Positions 15,184-22,629 of a stretch of DNA of 32,642 nt are shown here, in pieces; position 1 is the stretch's first letter, and every line of letters begins with the position of its first letter. The DNA is from Dehalococcoidia bacterium UBA2777. Lineage in GTDB: Bacteria; Chloroflexota; Dehalococcoidia; UBA2247; UBA2777. Position numbers and translations under genes: made by a program. The notes under the pieces were generated by a model. It made no database searches, was not told where the DNA came from, and saw only the letters and a program-made list of their open reading frames with translations. The DNA is taken from assembly GCA_002352365.1 (NCBI GenBank), contig DEIJ01000036.1, positions 1-32,642 of the forward strand, in the 5' to 3' direction.

Positions 15184-16509
15184 ATGGATTGGCAAGAAGG
15201 ATATAAACGGAAGGTGATTTCTGCCGAAGAGGCGGCAAAGCTTGTCAAATCGGGTGATCGGGTAGTATTTACCGCCGGCAGGGAAGCCTTTGCCGTGGGG
15301 CTCGCTCTGGCAGCCAGAAAAGAAGAACTCAACAATGTAGAGGTTTTTGTGCCTACTCCAGGGTATGACTTTGGCTGGTATGACCCTGGTTGGGAGGAGT
15401 CCTTCAATATAACCATAATGATGCCTACAGCAGTATGCCAAGAAGCAGTTGATGCCAGGAGATGTGATGTTAACTTTGGTACCGTCGTTCCCTTCTATTT
15501 CGAAAAAGAAGCCGAGGTGAGACCACCAGATGTTATACTCGCTGAAATATCGTCCCCAGATGAAAAGGGTTTTTGTAGCTTCGGGCAATCGCTGTGGAAT
15601 AAGAAAAGGCATATTAAACGAGCCAAGCTGGTAATAGCTGAGGTAAATCAAAATTTGATCAGAACCTATGGCGATAATTTTATCCATGTGTCCGAGATAG
15701 ATTACTTCGTGGAGCATATACCCTCGGGAGCTGCCCCAGGGGCGGGGAGCCTTGCTGGGAGAACTAAGAAGCAGCCTGAGCCTTACCTCAAGGATATCGC
15801 CGGATATATAGGCTCGCTTGTCAAAGATCGCGATACGCTCCAAATCGGTGTAGGTAGAACCACAGAGCCATTGGTGGGGCTGGGGCTACTAGATAACAAA
15901 TCTGATCTTGGCTTTCACTCCGAGGCCACACCCCCGGGAATAATAACCCTAGTGAGGGAAGGGGTAATCAATGGGAAATACAAAACCCTGAATCCAGAAA
16001 AGGTAGTGGTAACCTCATTAGGGGGAGGCACCAGAGAGGAGATGGAATGGGCAAATAATAACCCCCTATTTTGGCTGGTTGATGTAGCTTATCTTGAGGA
16101 CATAAGAATTATTGCTGAACATGATAACATGGTAGCCATCAACAACGCCCTGGCAATAGACCTTACCGGTCAGATTGCTGCTGAAGCTTTAGGAACACGT
16201 ATGTTAAGTACAGCTGGGGGGCAAATACCTTTTGTCTTCGGTGCCTTGCTAGCTAAAGGGGGGCGTTCTATCACTGTGCTTCCTTCTACAGCTCAAGGTG
16301 GTAAGGTCTCCCGCATTATGCCAACGCTGCCCCCAGGGACAGCAGTAACTATACAGCGTAATTGCGTTGATTATGTGGTTACTGAATATGGCATCGCTCA
16401 CCTGTGGGGGAAATCAATGCGGCAGAGAGCTCAGGAGCTCATCGCTATTGCCCACCCCGACCTCCGCGCTGAACTAAGTAAAGAAGCCCAAAAACTTTTC
16501 GGATCGTAA
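15184..16509 (+). CDS. acetyl-CoA hydrolase/transferase family CoA-transferase
   Basis: A 441-residue Cat1/4-hydroxybutyrate CoA-transferase-type enzyme. The catalytic glutamate is E247 in DLGFHSEATPPG (GxHTE in relatives), preceded by the LQIGVG loop. The C-terminal domain keeps GGQIPFVFGALLAKGG, RSITVLPSTAQGGKVSRIMP, CVDYVVTEYGIAHLWGKS and IAHPDLRAEL. It moves CoA between acyl-CoA and a free acid through a glutamyl-CoA intermediate in the cytoplasm. ATG 15184 is preferred because GGGGGTG lies six bases upstream; an in-frame GTG at 15175 overlaps that site. It faces the mutase genes across a shared control region, so it may activate the mutase substrate or recover CoA from the product. Acid specificity is not readable. 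Confidence 0.88.
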   Translation: MDWQEGYKRKVISAEEAAKLVKSGDRVVFTAGREAFAVGLALAARKEELNNVEVFVPTPGYDFGWYDPGWEESFNITIMMPTAVCQEAVDARRCDVNFGTVVPFYFEKEAEVRPPDVILAEISSPDEKGFCSFGQSLWNKKRHIKRAKLVIAEVNQNLIRTYGDNFIHVSEIDYFVEHIPSGAAPGAGSLAGRTKKQPEPYLKDIAGYIGSLVKDRDTLQIGVGRTTEPLVGLGLLDNKSDLGFHSEATPPGIITLVREGVINGKYKTLNPEKVVVTSLGGGTREEMEWANNNPLFWLVDVAYLEDIRIIAEHDNMVAINNALAIDLTGQIAAEALGTRMLSTAGGQIPFVFGALLAKGGRSITVLPSTAQGGKVSRIMPTLPPGTAVTIQRNCVDYVVTEYGIAHLWGKSMRQRAQELIAIAHPDLRAELSKEAQKLFGS

Positions 16510-16510
16510 A

Positions 16511-16960
16511 ATGCCAATGACTATAGAACCCATCGGTGAGGTAAGATGTCAAATCAAACAACCAATACGGCAGGGATGGGGAAATGTAGTCTCCGAGCTG
16601 GTATTAAAGCCCGAATTTGCCGAGACAACAGAAGGTTTAGAAGGATTTTCTCACATTATCGTCCTCTTTTGGATGCATAAAGTCTACCCCCATCCCTCCC
16701 CGTGGGGTAAGATACATCCTCGAGGGAGACAAGACCTTCCTCTGGTGGGGTTATTTGCCACTCGGAGTCCAATTAGGCCAAATCCAATAGGGATGGCCAC
16801 AGTTAAGCTACTTGAGCGCCAGGGGAATATATTAAAGGTTATCGGCCTTGATGCCATCGATGGCACACCTATTTTAGACATCAAGCCCTATCTTCCCGAG
16901 AATGATTATGTGGCCACAGCAAAGTTTCCCGACTGGGTGAGGTGGGGAGAGGGAAAGTGA
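16511..16960 (+). CDS. trmO: TrmO/TsaA-like tRNA N6-methyltransferase
   Basis: A 149-residue protein of the TsaA (UPF0066) beta-barrel family. Diagnostic stretches are GLFATRSPIRPNPIGMATVK and LDAIDGTPILDIKPYLP, with EGLEGFSHIIVLFWMHK in the middle; the family uses SAM to methylate N6 of threonylcarbamoyladenosine-37 in tRNA. Bacterial TrmO is often longer; this is the short single-domain form. Start ATG 16511 is two bases past the CoA-transferase stop (ATG 16517 also possible). Its TGA overlaps the GTG start of the ferredoxin gene. The tie to CoA-transferase and ferredoxin is not an expected tRNA-modification context. Some TsaA-domain proteins act on other substrates, so the symbol is provisional. 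Confidence 0.78.
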   Translation: MPMTIEPIGEVRCQIKQPIRQGWGNVVSELVLKPEFAETTEGLEGFSHIIVLFWMHKVYPHPSPWGKIHPRGRQDLPLVGLFATRSPIRPNPIGMATVKLLERQGNILKVIGLDAIDGTPILDIKPYLPENDYVATAKFPDWVRWGEGK

Positions 16961-17229
16961 GAGCTCATTATGGCTATGCAGATGGGACGGGAGAATATTT
17001 TATTATTATTGACACCGATAAGTGTGATGGCTGTGGTGAATGCGTAGCTGCTTGCCCGGAAAATGTCTTGGAAATGGCTGAAGATGACTACGGCAAATTG
17101 GTAGCCAAGGTCAAAGATGAGATCATAACCACCTTAGGCTATATATGCCCTGGGTTCAAGGTATGTAGCCAAAGGGAAGTAAATTGCCGGGCCAGATGCA
17201 AACACGATGCCATTGCTCACACCTGGTAA
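16957..17229 (+). CDS. ferredoxin with two cysteine clusters, second motif atypical
   Basis: A 90-residue protein. The first cluster motif is classical: CDGCGECVAACP (C23, C26, C29, C33). The second, C64-x5-C70-x6-C77-x3-C81 in ICPGFKVC and NCRARCKHDAIAHTW, has spacing unlike a normal CxxCxxCxxxCP, though KHDAIAH matches the usual end of the fold. It probably carries one or two [4Fe-4S] clusters and passes low-potential electrons. Start GTG 16957 overlaps the TrmO stop (GTGA) with GAGAGGGAAA just upstream; an earlier in-frame GTG at 16942 is less likely. It is last in the CoA-transferase operon and could serve an oxidoreductase of that pathway outside the window. Confidence 0.78.
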   Translation: MRAHYGYADGTGEYFIIIDTDKCDGCGECVAACPENVLEMAEDDYGKLVAKVKDEIITTLGYICPGFKVCSQREVNCRARCKHDAIAHTW

Positions 17230-17240
17230 TGAATATATTA

Positions 17241-17843
17241 TTAATGCCCTAACTGAGTAGCGTATATATTAGAATAGAGTGAGTCGATTGAGCAGTGATG
17301 ATATTTTGTCAATTCTCGGACATCAATTAACCGAAATTCCCCCCTCAGGTAGGCTTCAAGATCAACAAAGCTGGTATGGAGCCCCAGGTCGCAAAGTAAG
17401 TGGGCGTCTGAGTTCTGAACTAACGGTATGTTTCTTTCTTCAGCAATCTGGTAAGCCAGAGGAAATTTACCGCGATTACTGCCAAACTCAACAGCATCAA
17501 GTTTCACCTGATTGGTGTACTCGAAAGGTGTGCGAGGATGTGCTAGTATGTAGTAGTCCTTGCCAAATGCCGATATGCGCAGGATGTGATGATTCCCCCA
17601 GTCGATTTCTTCACCGGGCAGGATTATTACCCCGAAGTCCTCAGCGTACTTAGCTGCCTCACAGCCCAGGGAGAAGTCATTATGCTCAGTTATAGCTATT
17701 CCATCAAGCCCCCTCTTTTTCATCATCTTTACTATCCTCCCTATGCTGTCTCTGGTGATCTGGCTCGGTTTGGTTATGCATGAGCCTTCGAGAGGATGGG
17801 TATGTAGATCAAACCTTAGGGCGCATCCATTTCTATAGTTCAT
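17241..17843 (-). CDS. PHP-domain metal-dependent phosphoesterase
   Basis: A 200-residue PHP protein with all metal motifs: FDLHTHPLEG near the N terminus, ITEHNDFS, ILPGEEID, ILAHPRTPFEY, and NSDAH toward the end. Such proteins hydrolyse phosphate esters with two or three metals; short stand-alone forms are often histidinol-phosphatase-like or nucleoside-phosphate phosphatases. The frame stays open 80 codons upstream and includes a hydrophobic stretch, but ATG 17843 has AGGAGGG six bases upstream and a promoter lies just behind it, and a longer protein would overlap the divergent phosphoesterase. Substrate unknown. It converges on the ferredoxin gene with an 11-base gap. Confidence 0.82.
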   Translation of the reverse strand: MNYRNGCALRFDLHTHPLEGSCITKPSQITRDSIGRIVKMMKKRGLDGIAITEHNDFSLGCEAAKYAEDFGVIILPGEEIDWGNHHILRISAFGKDYYILAHPRTPFEYTNQVKLDAVEFGSNRGKFPLAYQIAEERNIPLVQNSDAHLLCDLGLHTSFVDLEAYLRGEFRLIDVRELTKYHHCSIDSLYSNIYATQLGH

Positions 17844-17871
17844 TTCAGGCCCTCCTGCAAATACACCTAAC

Positions 17872-17900
17872 AGTATAATCCACAACGAGCCAATGGTAAA
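17872..17900 (-). promoter_or_regulatory. promoter of the PHP gene
   Basis: Minus strand: TTTACC (17900-17895), 17-base spacer, TATACT (17877-17872). Its position inside the longer open frame supports the downstream ATG at 17843 as the true start. Confidence 0.35.
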
Positions 17901-17929
17901 GAGACGGTAGATTGCCTTTGGCCCAATTG

Positions 17930-17959
17930 TTGACATTTCATCATACCATCTAGTAAGAT
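17930..17959 (+). promoter_or_regulatory. promoter of the YfcE-MaoC-FabF-RecJ operon
   Basis: Perfect TTGACA (17930-17935), an 18-base spacer and TAAGAT (17954-17959). The transcript would begin within about ten bases of ATG 17976, giving a very short leader; no ribosome site is visible. Confidence 0.33.
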
Positions 17960-17975
17960 AACCAATACTGCTACG

Positions 17976-18488
17976 ATGGTGAGAATTGGGCTTGTTTCTG
18001 ATACCCATATTTCTAAGAAAGATATCACCGAACTCCCTCCACAGGTGATAGATGCCTTTGCCGGGGTAGAACTTATCCTCCATGGTGGTGATATCTACCT
18101 TCTTGAGGTTCTAGATGAGCTCGAGGCTATAGCCCCAGTGCTTGCTGCCCGAGGAAATGGTGATATTTGGTTGCCCGAAGACCCTCGCCTGAAAGAGAGC
18201 CAGGTGCTAAACATAGATGGGGTAAGCATCGGGTTAACTCATAGCTTAGATTATCCTGAGCCTGTGTGGAGAAGCTTCGAGGCGGCGATGAAATCGGAAT
18301 TCGGTGGCCGGGTGGATATCTTTATCTTTGGTGGTAGCCATAAGGCAATGGTTGAGACCTATAAAGGGGTTCTCTTAGTGAATCCGGGCAGCCCCACTCT
18401 CCCCCTAGGATTTCGACGGCTGGGTACTATAGGGATACTCGAAATCAGCCAAGGCAGGGCGGAGGCTCATATTGTTCCCCTGGGCTAA
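17976..18488 (+). CDS. YfcE/MJ0936-type metallophosphoesterase with altered metal motif
   Basis: A 170-residue calcineurin-like phosphoesterase: SDTH (D9, H11), LHGGDI, RGNGD in place of GNCD/GNHD, GLTHS and LVNPGSPTLP, the usual end of this family. The C-terminal GHTH motif reads GGSH (FIFGGSHKAMVE), so the first of the two metal-binding histidines is glycine. Activity may depend on a different metal set or be weak. Relatives hydrolyse cyclic or linear phosphodiesters in vitro and their physiological substrate is unclear. Start ATG 17976 has no ribosome site and may be near-leaderless. It is followed after 20 bases by the dehydratase, as first gene of the operon. Confidence 0.8.
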   Translation: MVRIGLVSDTHISKKDITELPPQVIDAFAGVELILHGGDIYLLEVLDELEAIAPVLAARGNGDIWLPEDPRLKESQVLNIDGVSIGLTHSLDYPEPVWRSFEAAMKSEFGGRVDIFIFGGSHKAMVETYKGVLLVNPGSPTLPLGFRRLGTIGILEISQGRAEAHIVPLG

Positions 18489-18508
18489 GAGGATGAGAAG
18501 GGAGTGAC

Positions 18509-19660
18509 ATGGCACAACAACACGCAGTTATCACCGAAGAAGCCATAGCCAAGTTGAAAAGCAGAATAGGCATAAAGTGGCAGCCTAGAGAGTCGTGGTT
18601 TAATGAGATGGCAACTCGTGATGCTATAAGGCACTTTGCTCAGGGCATCGGGGATGAGAATCCCCTGTGGCAAGACGAGGAATATGCCCAAAAGACAAAG
18701 TATGGCAGCATTATCGCCCCTGGTTGCTTTCTGTACAGCGTCTATTGGGCTGTGGGCAGCTGGGGAGGATTACCTGGCATTCACGGCTGGCACTCGGGAA
18801 ATGATTGGGAGTTCTATCAGCCGATATTTGTTAACGATAAAATCACCTTTACTGAGGTGCTTACCGATGTAGTGGAGAAGCAAAGCAGGATGTCGGGGAG
18901 GACGATTATTCAGTATAGTGATACTATCTATACAAATCAGCAAGGAGAAGTTATTGCCAAAACCAAAGGATGGTGTATTAGGGCCGAGAGGGGCGCTTCT
19001 AGGGAGAAAGGTAGATACTCTGGGGTGAGGAAGGCTCAGTATACCCCTGATGAGCTTCTGGCTATTGAGCAGGCCTATGATAGAGAAGACATCCGGGGGA
19101 CTACCCCCCGCTACTGGGAAGATGTTAAGACGGGCGATGAGTTAACCCCAGTAGTTAAAGGGCCGCTTAGCTTAAGAGACATGATAGCTTGGCTTATGGG
19201 AGTCGGCTCTTACTTTATGCGGGCTCATCGGCGTGCTTTAGATTATCAGCGCCGCCATCCTGCAGTGGGAATGATAGACTCAGCTACTGGCATAACCGAT
19301 GTGCCAGAGCTGGTGCATGTGGAGAATACCCGGGCTGAGGAGATTGGTATCCCTGGCGCCTATGACTATGGGCCGCAGCGGATTTCTTGGTTGGGGCATC
19401 TGCTTACCAATTGGATGGGAGATGATGGCTTCCTCAAGAGATTATATGCTGAGCTACGCGGCTTCAACATGATTGGAGATACCACCTGGTGCAAAGGCAA
19501 GCTAATTAGGAAGTATGTTGAGAATGAGGCACATTTGGTGGATATCGACTGCTGGGGAGAGAATCAGCGAGGCGAGATTACCATGCCAGGACGGGCAACG
19601 GTGATTTTACCCTCACGGCTGCACGGCCCGGTGGTTTATCCTACAGTACCACAGGGGTGA
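18509..19660 (+). CDS. double-hotdog MaoC-like acyl dehydratase/hydratase
   Basis: A 383-residue fusion of two hotdog domains. The N-terminal one (about 20-160) has FAQGIGDENPLWQDEEYA and YGSIIAPGCFLYSVYW, a MaoC/FAS1-dehydratase-like signature in which the catalytic-type His of NPLH is W54. The C-terminal one starts near 200 (RYWEDVKTGDELTPVVKGPL) and keeps the family block YGPQRISWLGHLLTNWMGDD and NQRGEITMPGRATVILPSR. Relatives in Actinobacteria and Chloroflexota are annotated as MaoC-family or acyl dehydratases, expected to hydrate or dehydrate an enoyl/3-hydroxyacyl thioester. AAGGGAGTGAC precedes the ATG. It is translationally coupled to the ketosynthase downstream (GTGA overlap). Substrate undetermined. 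Confidence 0.82.
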   Translation: MAQQHAVITEEAIAKLKSRIGIKWQPRESWFNEMATRDAIRHFAQGIGDENPLWQDEEYAQKTKYGSIIAPGCFLYSVYWAVGSWGGLPGIHGWHSGNDWEFYQPIFVNDKITFTEVLTDVVEKQSRMSGRTIIQYSDTIYTNQQGEVIAKTKGWCIRAERGASREKGRYSGVRKAQYTPDELLAIEQAYDREDIRGTTPRYWEDVKTGDELTPVVKGPLSLRDMIAWLMGVGSYFMRAHRRALDYQRRHPAVGMIDSATGITDVPELVHVENTRAEEIGIPGAYDYGPQRISWLGHLLTNWMGDDGFLKRLYAELRGFNMIGDTTWCKGKLIRKYVENEAHLVDIDCWGENQRGEITMPGRATVILPSRLHGPVVYPTVPQG

Positions 19661-19662
19661 AA

Positions 19663-20916
19663 ATGAGAAAAGGCTCAAACAACCGAGTTGTGGTTACTGG
19701 AATGGGGGTGGTGAGCCCTCTAGGGTGTGATCTTGGCTCAATGTGGGCTGGGCTGGTAGATGGAAAGTCGGGTGTAGATCGCATTAGCCTATTTGACCCC
19801 GAGTCATTCGAAACCAAAATTGCTGCTGAGGTCAAGGGATTCGATCCCGCAGACTATATGGATCGTAAGCAAGCAGCACGCGCTGATCGCTTTGTCCAAT
19901 TTGCTGTAGCCGCAAGCCTCCAAGCAGTAAGGCAAGCTGAGATCAAGATCGAGCCACATAATGCTGCCGAAGTCGGGGTTATTATTGGGAGTACTGTCGG
20001 TGGAATAGCCACCCTTCTTGACCAAGTTAATATCCTAGTGCAGCGGGGCCCTAGCAGGGTAAGCCCCTTTCTGGCTCCCATGGTGATGCCTGATGCTGCT
20101 TCGGGGCAGGTTTCCATAGTATTGGGGGCAAAAGGAGTAAATTTCTCCACCACCTCTTCTTGTGCTAGTGGAGCCAACGCTATTGGCGAGTCAACCGAAA
20201 TCATCAGGCGTGGCGATGCGCAGGTAATGATTGCTGGGGGCACTGAGGTAGCAATTAATCCAATATGCATCGCTGCCTTCAATGCCATTCGGGCCACATC
20301 AACCCGGAACCACGAGCCGCAGAAAGCTTCTTGCCCTTTTGATGCCGAGCGTGATGGGTTTGTCCCTGGTGAGGGAGCAGGAGTATTAGTTTTGGAGGAC
20401 CTCCATTTTGCTCTAAAGCGGGGGGCCCACATTCTGGCCGAGGTTATCGGCTACGGAGCTACTTCCGATGCTTATCACATGGTTCATCCTGACGAAAAAG
20501 GAGGCGGTGGAGCTAGAGCAATGCAAATTGCCCTCAAGAAGGCAAAAATTGCCCCTGAGGCAGTTGGCTACATTAATGCCCATGGTACCTCCACACAGCT
20601 AAACGATAAGTCGGAGACACTGGCCATAAAAACTGCCCTGGGTAGCGCTGCCTATCATATTCCCATCAGCTCCACTAAATCGATGATGGGCCATCTCTTG
20701 AGTGCTGGCGGCGCCGTCGAGGCGGTGATATCCATATTGGTTATTCAACAGAAAGTTATACCACCAACGATAAACTTAGTTCACCCTGATCCAGATTGTG
20801 ACTTAGATTATGTGCCTGAGATATGCCGCCCAGCCAATGTGAGCATAGTGCTGTCTAACTCCTTTGGCTTCGGCGGGCATAATTCCACCCTTATCTTCCG
20901 AGAGTATGGAGTATAA
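19663..20916 (+). CDS. fabF: beta-ketoacyl-ACP synthase II-type condensing enzyme
   Basis: A 417-residue KAS II with the complete catalytic set: C167 in TTSSCASGANAIGE, H307 in INAHGTSTQLND, K339 and H344 in STKSMMGHLLSAGG. Offsets match E. coli FabF (C163, H303, K335, H340) uniformly by four. GPSRVSPFLAPMVMPDAASG and the glycine-rich SFGFGGHN loop are also typical. It condenses malonyl-ACP with acyl-ACP in fatty acid elongation. ATG 19663 has AGGGG five bases upstream; GTG 19657 overlaps the previous stop and is the alternative. No acyl carrier protein gene or other fab gene is adjacent, which leaves open a specialised condensation with the preceding double-hotdog protein. Confidence 0.88.
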   Translation: MRKGSNNRVVVTGMGVVSPLGCDLGSMWAGLVDGKSGVDRISLFDPESFETKIAAEVKGFDPADYMDRKQAARADRFVQFAVAASLQAVRQAEIKIEPHNAAEVGVIIGSTVGGIATLLDQVNILVQRGPSRVSPFLAPMVMPDAASGQVSIVLGAKGVNFSTTSSCASGANAIGESTEIIRRGDAQVMIAGGTEVAINPICIAAFNAIRATSTRNHEPQKASCPFDAERDGFVPGEGAGVLVLEDLHFALKRGAHILAEVIGYGATSDAYHMVHPDEKGGGGARAMQIALKKAKIAPEAVGYINAHGTSTQLNDKSETLAIKTALGSAAYHIPISSTKSMMGHLLSAGGAVEAVISILVIQQKVIPPTINLVHPDPDCDLDYVPEICRPANVSIVLSNSFGFGGHNSTLIFREYGV

Positions 20917-20943
20917 CGAGCAGGAACTAGGAACACAGGTAAA

Positions 20944-22626
20944 TTGTTGAACCATCGCCGCTGGAAAATTCTGCCCCCAGCCCCGAGCGGATACTTGGCT
21001 AAAATGGCAGGATTTCCCACACCTTTAGCTCAATTCTTTTACCACCGCGGCATTGCCGAGCTGAGCCAAATCGACCCTTTTCTTGCCGCCGATGAGCGCC
21101 TTTGTGGTGATCCTTTTCTCCTTCCCGACATGGATAGAGCAATGAGCAGAGTCTACCAGGCTCTGCTTCGTGGGGAAAATATGACTATCTATGGTGACTT
21201 CGATGCTGATGGCATTTGTAGTACTGCTCTTCTGATCCAGGGCCTCTCCCTCCTGGGAGCAAAGGTTACCCCCTATATACCCCATCGCCTTAGAGAAGGA
21301 CATGGGCTTACCTCATCTGCCTTAGAAAGCCTCTATCACCAGGGCATCAGTTTGGTTATCACCGTTGATTGCGGCACTACAGCTATCTCGGAAGTAGCCT
21401 CAGCTTCAAGGCTGGGGTTGGATATAATTATCACCGACCACCATGTAGCCGCCTCTCCCCTTCCCGAAGCCTATGCAGTAGTCAATCCCCAGCGAGAGGA
21501 TTCCATTTATCCCTTCCCACGGCTTGCCGGAGTAGGGGTGGCTTACAAATTCCTTGAGGCACTTTTCCGGTCGCTGGGTAAACAGAAAGAAGAGCTAAAG
21601 GAGTTTTTGGATTTAGTAGCTATAGGCACTGTAGCTGATATGGTACCCGTGGTGGATGAGAACCGCTATTTGGTAAAGCAAGGGCTAAAGCGGCTCAACC
21701 AAACAAGGCGGCTGGGACTTTTGGAGATGATGCATCTTGCTGGGTTACGCTTAGGCAGCTTAGACACTCAAGACATCTCTTGGAGTTTGGGGCCACGTCT
21801 CAATGCTGCCGGCAGATTAGATCATGCTCTTATCGGCTACAAGTTATTGGTAACTGACTCACCGCCTGAAGCACAAGCTTTAGCCCAGGAGCTAGAGCAA
21901 AAGAACGCTGAACGACAAAGACTAACTGAGCTGGCTTTGGCTAAAGCAAAGCAGAAACTGCCGGCTACCATTCCCCCTATCCTAGTGGTAGGGGGAGAAG
22001 ACTTCCCGGCCGGGGTTGTAGGACTTGTCGCCGCAAAACTCGTGGATGAATTCTACCGCCCAGCCATTGTTTTGGAGATAGGAGAAAGCCTCAGCCGGGG
22101 TAGTGCCCGCAGCATCCCAGAGTTCGATATCATCGCTGCCCTTATGGGGTGTCAGGAATTCCTTTCGAGGCTGGGTGGGCACCCCATGGCAGCAGGATTT
22201 TCCTTGCCTACCAAAAATCTCCCCCTCCTCGAGCAGTGCCTCAAAGAGATAGCTACAAATCAGCTCTCGGGGATCGATCTTCAGCCCTACTTAACCATTG
22301 AAACTGAAGTCCCTCTTCCCCTCTTGGCTGGGGAAACTTTCGCCATGATAAAAAGGCTTGCCCCTTTTGGTTATGGTAATCCAGTGCCTACTTTCCTTAG
22401 TCGGCAAGTCGAGGTGATAGACTGCCGCTGTGTAGGTAGTAAACAAGAGCACTTGAAGCTAAAGGTACGGCAGGGCAATACCGTCTGGGAGGGGATCGGC
22501 TTTGATCTGGCTAATCTGGCTACTGAGGTAACACCATACCTTGATCTAGTATATAACTTGGGGGTGGATCAATGGGGCAATCAAGAGATGCTCGAGCTCA
22601 ATATCCTTGATTTTGCCTCCGCTTGA
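20944..22626 (+). CDS. recJ: single-stranded-DNA-specific exonuclease RecJ
   Basis: A 560-residue RecJ of normal bacterial length. DHH motifs are in order: YGDFDADGICST (D85, D87, D89), VDCGTT (142), TDHH (165-167), GTVADMVP, then DHHA1-type motifs LGPRLNAAGRLDHA, GVVGLVAAKLV, GSARSIPEFDI and LGGHPMAAGFS. It degrades single-stranded DNA 5' to 3' in recombination and repair. The start is TTG at 20944 or 20947, with ACAGGT upstream suiting the second; no ATG gives the usual RRWKILPP opening. Last gene of its operon, 27 bases after fabF, and it meets lgt tail-to-tail three bases away. Confidence 0.93.
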   Translation: MLNHRRWKILPPAPSGYLAKMAGFPTPLAQFFYHRGIAELSQIDPFLAADERLCGDPFLLPDMDRAMSRVYQALLRGENMTIYGDFDADGICSTALLIQGLSLLGAKVTPYIPHRLREGHGLTSSALESLYHQGISLVITVDCGTTAISEVASASRLGLDIIITDHHVAASPLPEAYAVVNPQREDSIYPFPRLAGVGVAYKFLEALFRSLGKQKEELKEFLDLVAIGTVADMVPVVDENRYLVKQGLKRLNQTRRLGLLEMMHLAGLRLGSLDTQDISWSLGPRLNAAGRLDHALIGYKLLVTDSPPEAQALAQELEQKNAERQRLTELALAKAKQKLPATIPPILVVGGEDFPAGVVGLVAAKLVDEFYRPAIVLEIGESLSRGSARSIPEFDIIAALMGCQEFLSRLGGHPMAAGFSLPTKNLPLLEQCLKEIATNQLSGIDLQPYLTIETEVPLPLLAGETFAMIKRLAPFGYGNPVPTFLSRQVEVIDCRCVGSKQEHLKLKVRQGNTVWEGIGFDLANLATEVTPYLDLVYNLGVDQWGNQEMLELNILDFASA

Positions 22627-22629
22627 GAG

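Noticed and set aside
15139..15843. Long open frame on the minus strand (234 codons)
   Set aside because: It lies antisense to the well-supported CoA-transferase, has no domain-like features and no ribosome site.
17844..18083. N-terminal extension of the PHP protein with a membrane-like helix
   Set aside because: It would overlap the divergent phosphoesterase; ATG 17843 has AGGAGGG and a promoter just upstream, whereas upstream starts lack ribosome sites.
19854..20432. 192-codon open frame on the minus strand
   Set aside because: Antisense shadow of the fabF coding sequence, which has full catalytic motifs.
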